Assembly: GCF_004345665.1 (NCBI RefSeq)
Contig: NZ_SLWR01000012.1
Coordinates: forward strand, 1-64,000
Source: Kribbella antiqua
Lineage (GTDB): Bacteria; Actinomycetota; Actinomycetes; Propionibacteriales; Kribbellaceae
Direction: 5' to 3'
DNA length: 64,000 nucleotides
Part shown: positions 57,967 through 64,000 of the stretch, in pieces
How positions within the stretch are numbered: the stretch's first letter is position 1
Layout of the letters: every line of letters begins with the position of its first letter
Position numbers and translations under genes: made by a program
Notes under the pieces: model-generated
The model's database searches: none
The model's input: the letters and a program-made list of their open reading frames with translations, nothing else
Told to the model about the DNA's origin: nothing

Positions 57967-59987
57967 GGAACGACGGTTCCTTCCGTTGGTCTGGCCTGGC
58001 GGGTGCGCCGGACCAGATTGATGACGACGGCAACAAGTAGCAAACAGATTCCCGCCGTGATGGTTACGGGCGCCAGGTACAGCAGCAACACCGCGGCCGG
58101 CACACACAACGCCCGCTCGATCCAGCTGGTGGCGACAAGGATCCAGCCCCCGGTCACCACCGCGAGGGCGGCGACGGCCAGCATCGAGACAGCCAGCGTC
58201 CACAGCATCCCGATCAACGACCCCTGTCCCAGCAGATGCGCACCGTTGTCGGTGAGCACGAACGCGAACGGCACCAGGAACGCCGGCAGCGTGTACTTCC
58301 ACGCCTGCCACATCGTCGGCATCACCTTGCCACCGGTGATCGCGGACGTCGCCACGGCGGCCAGCGCGGTCGGCGGCGACACCTCGGACAGCACGGCGTA
58401 GTAGAAGATGAACATGTACGCCTCGGGCTGCGTCACCCCGAGCTGGACCAGCGCCGGCGCGATGATCACCGCGGCGATGATGAACGACGCCGTCACCGGC
58501 ACCGCCAAACCCAGAATCAGTACGGCGAACGCGGACAGCACCACCGTCAGAATCAGCACGACGGTGTGGTTGTCGGTCAGTCCACGCGCCGCCCCGACGA
58601 TGATCTCGGCCAGGTTCAGGCCCAGTCCGGTTTGGGTGGTGACGGCAACGATCACCCCGGCCGTCGCGCAGGTCGCGGCCACCGGGAGCACCGAACGGGT
58701 GCCCTGGGCAAGCGCCTTGAACAGCGGCCCGGCCGCCAGCCGGTGCTCACGGTCCAGGAACGACAGCCCGAACTGGATGATCACCGCATAGACCACGGCC
58801 TTGAACGGCGGTACGTCGACCGCCATGAAGCCGATGATCACGAACAACGACAGGAAGTGGTACCCGAACCGCAGCAGCAACCGCAGCGCCGACTGCTCCG
58901 ACACCTCGGTCGACGTGGTGCCGTGCCGGCGCGCGTCGATCTCGATCGCGAGCAGAATGCCCAGGTAATACAGGATCGTCGGGATGACCGCGTACCCGAG
59001 GACGGTCAGGTACGACACCTGCAGGAACTCGGCGATGATGAACGCGGCCGCGCCCAGCGTCGGCGGCGACAGGATCGCGCCGATCCCCGAGGCGGCGAGC
59101 ATTCCACCTGCCGGTTCGGGCGGATAACCCGCGCGGCGCAGGATCGGCCACGACACCGTTCCGAGCGATACGGCGGTCGCCGTACCGGAGCCGGAGACAC
59201 TGCCGAGCAGGAAGCCCGCGAACGTGACGGTGCGGCCCGGCGCCGTACGGCTGCGCTTGAAGGCCGCGAAGGACAGGTCGATGAAGAACTTGCCGGCGCC
59301 GGAGTAGTCGAGCACAGCGCCGTAGATGGTGAAGAGGACGATGTAGCTGGCCGCGACGCTCAACGGCGTCCCGTAGAAGCCGGCGGTGCCCATGGTGAAC
59401 TGCGCGATGATCGCGTCGAAGTTGAAGCCCTGATGTGCCAGCGACCACGTGTAGGGCAGGTAGCCGCCGTAGTACGCGTACGCGATGAACAGCAGACTGA
59501 AGAGCGGCAGCACCCATCCCGTCGTACGACGACATGCTTCGAGCAACAGCAATAGCAGTACGGCGCCCGCCACCACGTCGAGCGCGGTCGGGGCCTGGCG
59601 TCGTTCGAGATAACCGTCGAAGTCGACGAGTGGATAGACACATACCGCCAGCGCTATGACGGCCAGGATCCAGTCGGTGATCCCGGGGTTGTCGGTAGCG
59701 CGCGCCTTGAACGGATTGACGAACGACGGAACCTTCCAGCCCCGGTAACACAGCAGCGTGATCGGCAGAACGGCTGCGAGAAAGATCACCAAGTAAAACT
59801 GCGTGCCTTGTGGTAAAGGAAAGAACACCTGCAGAAGCACGCCGACGCTGATGATTGCGCACCAGACCGAAATGGCCAGGTCCAGCGCAGGGCGAAGCTG
59901 CCGAGCGGGCTTCTCTTGCTCGTACTCGGCGAGCTCGGATTCGGAGGGCGCGACCAGGCCGCCCCCCGTACCAATACCGACAGTCAT
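57963..59987 (-). CDS. TRAP transporter fused permease (DctQM)
   Basis: 674 residues with about 16-18 spans: a short 4-span DctQ-like part and a long DctM-like domain (FLLGSVSGSGTATAVSLGTVSWPILRRAGYP is the DctM signature). It couples ion gradients to uptake of the TAXI-bound substrate. The ATG at 59987 follows AGGAGGAG. A two-component system is divergent from it. Confidence 0.93.
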   Translation of the reverse strand: MTVGIGTGGGLVAPSESELAEYEQEKPARQLRPALDLAISVWCAIISVGVLLQVFFPLPQGTQFYLVIFLAAVLPITLLCYRGWKVPSFVNPFKARATDNPGITDWILAVIALAVCVYPLVDFDGYLERRQAPTALDVVAGAVLLLLLLEACRRTTGWVLPLFSLLFIAYAYYGGYLPYTWSLAHQGFNFDAIIAQFTMGTAGFYGTPLSVAASYIVLFTIYGAVLDYSGAGKFFIDLSFAAFKRSRTAPGRTVTFAGFLLGSVSGSGTATAVSLGTVSWPILRRAGYPPEPAGGMLAASGIGAILSPPTLGAAAFIIAEFLQVSYLTVLGYAVIPTILYYLGILLAIEIDARRHGTTSTEVSEQSALRLLLRFGYHFLSLFVIIGFMAVDVPPFKAVVYAVIIQFGLSFLDREHRLAAGPLFKALAQGTRSVLPVAATCATAGVIVAVTTQTGLGLNLAEIIVGAARGLTDNHTVVLILTVVLSAFAVLILGLAVPVTASFIIAAVIIAPALVQLGVTQPEAYMFIFYYAVLSEVSPPTALAAVATSAITGGKVMPTMWQAWKYTLPAFLVPFAFVLTDNGAHLLGQGSLIGMLWTLAVSMLAVAALAVVTGGWILVATSWIERALCVPAAVLLLYLAPVTITAGICLLLVAVVINLVRRTRQARPTEGTVVP

Positions 59988-60092
59988 CTACCGGTCTCCT
60001 CCTGTGGTCGAAGGCTATGTTGGCCGAACACTGCGTGGAGTCGCGTGATTACGTCTTTACCAAGATCTGACACATCTGAACGCCTCCTGGCC

Positions 60093-60098
60093 TACGAT
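60093..60098 (+). promoter_or_regulatory. -10 box of a leaderless promoter for the TRAP response regulator
   Basis: TACGAT followed by 6 bp and the ATG at 60105. Confidence 0.45.
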
Positions 60099-60104
60099 CA
60101 CCGC

Positions 60105-60770
60105 ATGAGTGGCGCGGTCAGGATTCTGTTGGTCGAGGACGATCTCGATATCGCCAATGCCCTGATACCGGCGTTGCGGCGCTACGGCCTGATGGTCACG
60201 CATGTCCGGACGGCCGCGGACGCCCTCGCGGCGGATCCCGGTGACCTGGTCCTGCTGGACCTGGGGCTGCCGGACGGCGACGGCATCAACGTCTGCCGGC
60301 AGATCCGGACGGTGTCGGATGTGCCGGTGATCGCGGTGACGGCACGCGGCGAGGCGGCGGACCGGGTGCGCGGGTTGCGCAGCGGTGCGGACGACTATGT
60401 GGTCAAACCCTTCGCGATCTCCGAGCTGCTGGCCCGGATCGATGCTGTACTACGTCGTACCGGTCTCTTGCAGCCCCGCCCCCGGGTGACAGTCGGCGAC
60501 CTCACCGTGGATATCGAGGCCCGGACGGTGCAGGTGGCGGACAAGCCCATCAGCCTGACCCGCAAGGAGTTCGACGTGCTAGCTGTGCTGGCCGCTCACC
60601 ACGGCCGGGTGGTGCCGCGCGAACAGGTCGCCCTGTACGCGTGGCAGTCCGTCTTCGAGGCCTCGTCGCGCACCATGGACGTGCACGTGGCGAGCCTGCG
60701 GGCCAAGCTAGGCCGGCCCGAGCTGGTGCAGACCATCCGTGGCGTCGGGTATCGGCTGGGTTCGGACTGA
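60105..60770 (+). CDS. OmpR/PhoB-family response regulator of the TRAP locus
   Basis: 221 residues. Receiver with Glu11-Asp12, Asp52 (LLDLGLPDGDG) and Lys101 (VVKPF); winged helix in the C-terminal half (ISLTRKEFDVLAVLAAHHGRVVPREQVALYAW ... SSRTMDVHVASLRAKLG ... VQTIRGVGYRLG). Paired with the following kinase (3-bp gap) and divergent from the TRAP permease, which is its likely target. Confidence 0.93.
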   Translation: MSGAVRILLVEDDLDIANALIPALRRYGLMVTHVRTAADALAADPGDLVLLDLGLPDGDGINVCRQIRTVSDVPVIAVTARGEAADRVRGLRSGADDYVVKPFAISELLARIDAVLRRTGLLQPRPRVTVGDLTVDIEARTVQVADKPISLTRKEFDVLAVLAAHHGRVVPREQVALYAWQSVFEASSRTMDVHVASLRAKLGRPELVQTIRGVGYRLGSD

Positions 60771-60773
60771 CCC

Positions 60774-62147
60774 TTGCGCCGTCGTCTGCTGCAATCCCTC
60801 GTACCGATGGTGGTCGTGCTCGCTATCGTGGCCGCCGTACCGCTGGCCAACTTCATTGCCACCGGTGCGTCGCGCACCCTCTTCTTGTCACGCAGCAACG
60901 ACGCGGACTGGTTCGCCACCATGGCGGAGTCGCCTCTGCAGACCGGCGACATCGCCAACCTGCGTGAGCTTGCGGTTCGCTATCAGGAGCTCTACAACAC
61001 CCCGGTGTTCGTGGTGGACGTCGACAGCCGGGTGGTGGCGACTTCACGGTCCGGTGTGGACGTGACGGAGCCGGACATCGAGGTCGCACTCGCCAGCACA
61101 CTGGCCGGCCGCCTGCCCGCTGAGCCGCCGGCGCTGTGGCCGTGGCGGACCGGCGAGATGATCGTGGCCCGTCCGGTCGTCAACAACGGCCGCGTGCTGG
61201 GTGCCGCCGTACTGCGGGTGCCGACCGAGAACGCACGCGACCAGGTGCAGCGCAGCCTGCTGCTCCTTCTCGGCGGTCTGCTGATCAGCATCGGCGCGAT
61301 CGTCGTCGGTATCGTCCGGCCGATCACCCGGTGGGTGCTGCGGCCGCTGAAGGACCTGGACAACGCGACGCACCAGATCACCCGCGGAGCGCTCGACACT
61401 CGAGTCTCCACCGACGGACGTGCACCAGAGCTGCGCCGGCTGGGCGACAGCTTCAACTCGATGGCGCTCAGCCTGCACCAGGCGCGGCAGCGCGAGCGTG
61501 AGTTCGTCGCCGACGCGTCGCACCAGCTGCGGACGCCGCTCACCTCGGCGCGCATCCACATCGAGGGCCTGTCCCGGCTGTCGCCGACGGCACGCTTCGC
61601 CCTCAGCGACATCGACCGGCTGGGCCGGATCGTGCAACGACTGTCCCGGCTGGCCGGCTCGGACCGTCCGGGAGCCGATGCCGACGGCAACGAAGAGCCG
61701 CTGGACCTGGCCCAGGCGGTGAAGGAGCGGCTGGTCGGCTGGAAGGCCGTGTACGCCGCCGACGACCTGGAGCTGATCATCGGCGAAATGGTGCCGGGCG
61801 GTGTCGCGCCGGAGCTCGAGGTGGACGACATCCTCGACGTACTCCTCGACAACGCCGCCAAGTACGGCGCTCCGCCGGTGGAGGTATCGGTGACACGCGA
61901 CGGCACCGAGGTCGTACTCGCGGTCCGCGACCACGGACTCGGCCTCGGCTCACGCGACCTGAAGAAGGTCGGCGAACGGTTCTGGCGCAGCGCCCACCAC
62001 CGCGAGATGCCAGGCACCGGCCTGGGCCTCGCCATCGTCCGCTCCGAAGCAGCGCGCGTCGGCGGCCGCGTCGTAGCCCGGCCTCCGATCGGCGGCGGCC
62101 TGGTCATCGAGGTCCGCGTCCCCCTGATCGACGACTACGACGCCTAG
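60774..62147 (+). CDS. Sensor histidine kinase of the TRAP locus
   Basis: 457 residues from a TTG at 60774. Two spans (about 8-28 and 161-182) enclose an extracellular domain of about 130 residues. A HAMP segment is followed by His250 in VADASHQLRTPLTS, the N-box VLLDNAAKYG, the G-box DHGLGLGSRDL and GTGLGLAIV. The ligand may be the TRAP substrate or a loaded TAXI protein. Its stop lies 1 bp before that of a convergent second TAXI gene. Confidence 0.92.
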   Translation: MRRRLLQSLVPMVVVLAIVAAVPLANFIATGASRTLFLSRSNDADWFATMAESPLQTGDIANLRELAVRYQELYNTPVFVVDVDSRVVATSRSGVDVTEPDIEVALASTLAGRLPAEPPALWPWRTGEMIVARPVVNNGRVLGAAVLRVPTENARDQVQRSLLLLLGGLLISIGAIVVGIVRPITRWVLRPLKDLDNATHQITRGALDTRVSTDGRAPELRRLGDSFNSMALSLHQARQREREFVADASHQLRTPLTSARIHIEGLSRLSPTARFALSDIDRLGRIVQRLSRLAGSDRPGADADGNEEPLDLAQAVKERLVGWKAVYAADDLELIIGEMVPGGVAPELEVDDILDVLLDNAAKYGAPPVEVSVTRDGTEVVLAVRDHGLGLGSRDLKKVGERFWRSAHHREMPGTGLGLAIVRSEAARVGGRVVARPPIGGGLVIEVRVPLIDDYDA

Positions 62148-62148
62148 A

Positions 62149-63177
62149 TCAGATGTGGTTCGCGCGGTACCAGCGTTCGGCGGCCGGGTGCAGCGGGATG
62201 GGCATAGTGGCTATCGCCGAGCGGGGGTCAAGTGAGGCCGCTTCCGGGTGGACGTCCACAAGGTCGTTCTGCCGGCGGAACATCGTGTTGACCGTCCACC
62301 AGGCCCACGAGTCGGAGAGGGTCGCCCGGGCCAGCAGGTAGTTCGGCAGCGCCAGCGTCAGTACCGAACTCGCCAGCTTGTAGACCGACGGCGGGATGGA
62401 CGACACCATGTACCCGCCGAACTGCTTGAGCGAGATCTCTTCCGCCACGGAGCCGATGTCCACCAGCCGGAAGCCGATCGAGTTCTGCAGGTCTTCGATC
62501 GGCTTGGTCGGCAGGCCGCCGCTCCAGATCAGCGCGTCGATGCCCTGCCCGGGCTTCGCCGATCCGTCGGCCTTCGCCTTCAGTTGGGCGACCGCCTGCT
62601 CGAGTCCGAGGTTCGTCGTGTTGACCTTCACCTTGGCGGTCTTCAGGATCAGATCCGCGACGACCTTGGTGCCGGAGTCGACCGGACCGACGTTCACGAC
62701 CTTGCCGGCGAGCTTCGCCACCGAGTCGATCGGCGAGGCGATCGGCACCACCACGTGGACGTAGTTGTCGTACGTACGCGCGAGTGCGTTGAACCGGAGC
62801 CGGCCGGACGAGAACATCCCGGTGCCCTCGTAGGCGGCCAGCGCGGAGTCCGACGTACTGAAGCAGATGTCGGCCTTGTTCTGGGCCATCATCCTGAGGT
62901 TCTCGATCGACCCGTCGGTGACCAGCGTGGTCAGGTCGACCCCGGTGACCTCGGTGACCAGCTTCGCCAGACCGATGCCGAAGGCGTTGTAGACGCCGCC
63001 CTTGTTCCCGGTCGCGAACCTGGCCGGAGCGGCGGGCGCGGGCTCGTCCGAGCGGCCCCGGGAGCACCCCGGCACGATCAGGCTGGTCGCGGCGGCGGCA
63101 CCCAGGCCGAGCACGCTGCGCCGAGTCAGTCCGGTCGGCCGGTTCCCGGCGGGGGTCAGCAGGCGGGGGCGATCCAT
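62149..63177 (-). CDS. Second TAXI-family binding protein (Tat-type lipoprotein)
   Basis: 342 residues. A twin-Arg signal (TRRSVLGLGAAAA) with lipobox VPGC (Cys38) leads to a TAXI domain: ARFATGNKGGVYNAFGIGLAKLV, ADICFSTSDSALAAYEGTG and AGKVVNVGPVDSGTKVVADLI. It has no permease of its own and lies convergent to the sensor kinase. It may feed the same TRAP permease or present ligand to the kinase. Confidence 0.9.
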   Translation of the reverse strand: MDRPRLLTPAGNRPTGLTRRSVLGLGAAAATSLIVPGCSRGRSDEPAPAAPARFATGNKGGVYNAFGIGLAKLVTEVTGVDLTTLVTDGSIENLRMMAQNKADICFSTSDSALAAYEGTGMFSSGRLRFNALARTYDNYVHVVVPIASPIDSVAKLAGKVVNVGPVDSGTKVVADLILKTAKVKVNTTNLGLEQAVAQLKAKADGSAKPGQGIDALIWSGGLPTKPIEDLQNSIGFRLVDIGSVAEEISLKQFGGYMVSSIPPSVYKLASSVLTLALPNYLLARATLSDSWAWWTVNTMFRRQNDLVDVHPEAASLDPRSAIATMPIPLHPAAERWYRANHI

Positions 63178-63292
63178 GCAGGACAACCTAAACGGCAACA
63201 GGTCCGTCCCGGTAGCCACGCTCCCGCACTGCGACCCAACCGCTACCGGGAGTGCAACGATGAACTCAGTCTGGACGGGCCCCGGGTGGGTG

Positions 63293-63306
63293 TGACAGCG
63301 TTGTCA
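63293..63306. promoter_or_regulatory. LacI-type operator upstream of the mannosidase gene
   Basis: TGACA-G-CG-T-TGTCA fits the LacI-family half-site pattern TGACA around a central CG. It is 69 bp before the start of a sugar hydrolase gene. No LacI gene is in the window. Confidence 0.5.
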
Positions 63307-63374
63307 TCGCAGCGGCCGGTCGGGCCGCATGAGTGGGTCTTCAAACCTGGTCAAAACCCCCGGAGGATGATTTC

Positions 63375-64000
63375 GTGCACGACGACCGTCAACTCATCGA
63401 GGAGCGGCTCACGCGCGCCCTGCGGGAGCGGATCCGCCCCGCGATCTACGGCGCGGCGGTCCCGCTGGACATCGAGGTGTGGCATGCCCCCGGTGAGCCG
63501 GTGTCCCCCGCCGAGGCGCTCGCCCAGACCTACGAGCCGGCCGAGATCGGCCTGCCCTGGGGTCCTGCCTGGGGTACCGCGTGGTTCAAGTTCAGCGGCC
63601 AGGTGCCGGCCGAGTGGGCCGGTCTGGAGATCGAGGCGGTCATCGACCTCGGCTTCAGCGGCGGCCCCGGGTTCTCCGCGGAAGGCCTCATCCACACCAC
63701 GTCCGGCGTACCGCTGAAGGGCCTGCACCCGCGGCAGACGTACGCGCCGCTGTCGATCCTCGGCCCCGACGGTACGGCGGCCTCGCCCGGCGACCGGATC
63801 GAGTTCTATGTCGAGGGCGCCGCCAACCCGGAGATCCCGCTCGACAACGCCTACGCGAAGGTCGACATCGGCGCCAAGCTCGGCGAGACGCCGATCTACC
63901 AGCTGGCCCGCGCCGACCTGGCCGTGTTCAACTCCGAGGTCTGGGACCTGATCCTCGACCTGGAGGCGCTGGACGGTCTGCAGAACGAGCTGTCCACCCA
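63375..64000 (+). CDS. GH38 alpha-mannosidase, N-terminal part (runs off the right edge)
   Basis: 208 complete codons from the GTG at 63375, which has GGAGG about 8 bp upstream. The N-terminal domain matches GH38 alpha-mannosidases of bacteria (PWGPAWGTAWFKFSGQVPAEWAG, AVIDLGFSGGPGFSAEGLI, GLHPRQTYAPL). The catalytic domain is beyond the window. It cleaves alpha-mannosides in the cytosol. A LacI-type operator suggests sugar-induced expression. Confidence 0.85.
   Translation, partial: MHDDRQLIEERLTRALRERIRPAIYGAAVPLDIEVWHAPGEPVSPAEALAQTYEPAEIGLPWGPAWGTAWFKFSGQVPAEWAGLEIEAVIDLGFSGGPGFSAEGLIHTTSGVPLKGLHPRQTYAPLSILGPDGTAASPGDRIEFYVEGAANPEIPLDNAYAKVDIGAKLGETPIYQLARADLAVFNSEVWDLILDLEALDGLQNELST

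Overview
This is a high-GC (about 70 % by eye) actinobacterial chromosome segment. The markers are a mycothiol synthase (mshD), an orphan GlnR-type nitrogen regulator, a MoaD next to glnR, DUF6318, DUF1416 and DUF4395 proteins, and many promoters of the form TANNNT-N6-start codon that give leaderless mRNAs. The gene content fits a Propionibacteriales-type soil actinomycete such as Kribbella; the genus is an inference. The order glnR ... mshD ... pstB recalls the Mycobacterium tuberculosis order glnR-mshD-phoT. The window is almost entirely coding. The left edge holds the end of a probable IS30-like insertion sequence, and the right edge cuts an alpha-mannosidase gene.

Layout. 0.2-3.6 kb: C4-dicarboxylate carrier dctA divergent from a CitA/DcuS-type two-component pair. 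3.6-7.5 kb: nitrobindin, a tiny membrane protein, DsrE, a Gln/Glu-rich protein with its coupled partner, and a beta-keto acid cleavage enzyme. 7.6-14.8 kb: dtd, a secreted choice-of-anchor protein, the sulfur operon DUF4395-sseA-DUF1416 preceded by a cysteine-type leader peptide, an RDD protein, a membrane thioredoxin, arfB, glnR and moaD. 14.8-22.3 kb: a secreted 5'-nucleotidase-type phosphatase, mshD, a DUF6318/PKD secreted pair, a toxin-antitoxin-like pair and an esterase. 22.3-32.7 kb: a phosphate block (ppk1, mutT1, then pstSCAB behind a PHO box), interrupted by a frameshifted lipoprotein gene, an I36-type secreted protein, an orphan LuxR regulator and a bifunctional nuclease.

32.7-37.9 kb: four proteins with Gly/Gln/Tyr/Pro-rich N-termini (three RDD paralogues in a row plus a DUF4190-like one), a DUF2752 protein, and a SatD-like/membrane protein pair. 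38-44.6 kb: thiC under a TPP riboswitch, plsC, and two tandem pit phosphate carriers with a DUF47 (PhoU-like) partner. 44.6-51.9 kb: a 165-bp inverted repeat, DUF202 pair, LpqI-like glycosidase, MarR, EamA exporter divergent from a TetR regulator whose operator overlaps its own start, an ion channel, a thioesterase and a flavin reductase. 52-64 kb: aminoglycoside-phosphotransferase-like kinase, aldo/keto reductase, a large beta-repeat surface protein, three tandem hairpins with one conserved loop, a TAXI/TRAP transporter with a dedicated two-component system and a second TAXI binding protein, and the start of a GH38 mannosidase behind a LacI-type operator.

The phosphate genes form the clearest functional theme: ppk1, pstSCAB, two pit genes, DUF47, PHO-box-like repeats and a secreted nucleotidase. 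The signals I rate as most worth pursuing are the leader peptide of the sulfur operon, the hairpin trio with an invariant loop at 56.87-56.98 kb, the long inverted repeat at 44.6-44.8 kb, the oversized toxin-antitoxin-like pair in a compositionally odd stretch, and the TetR operator lying on a leaderless start. No tRNA, rRNA or CRISPR array was seen.
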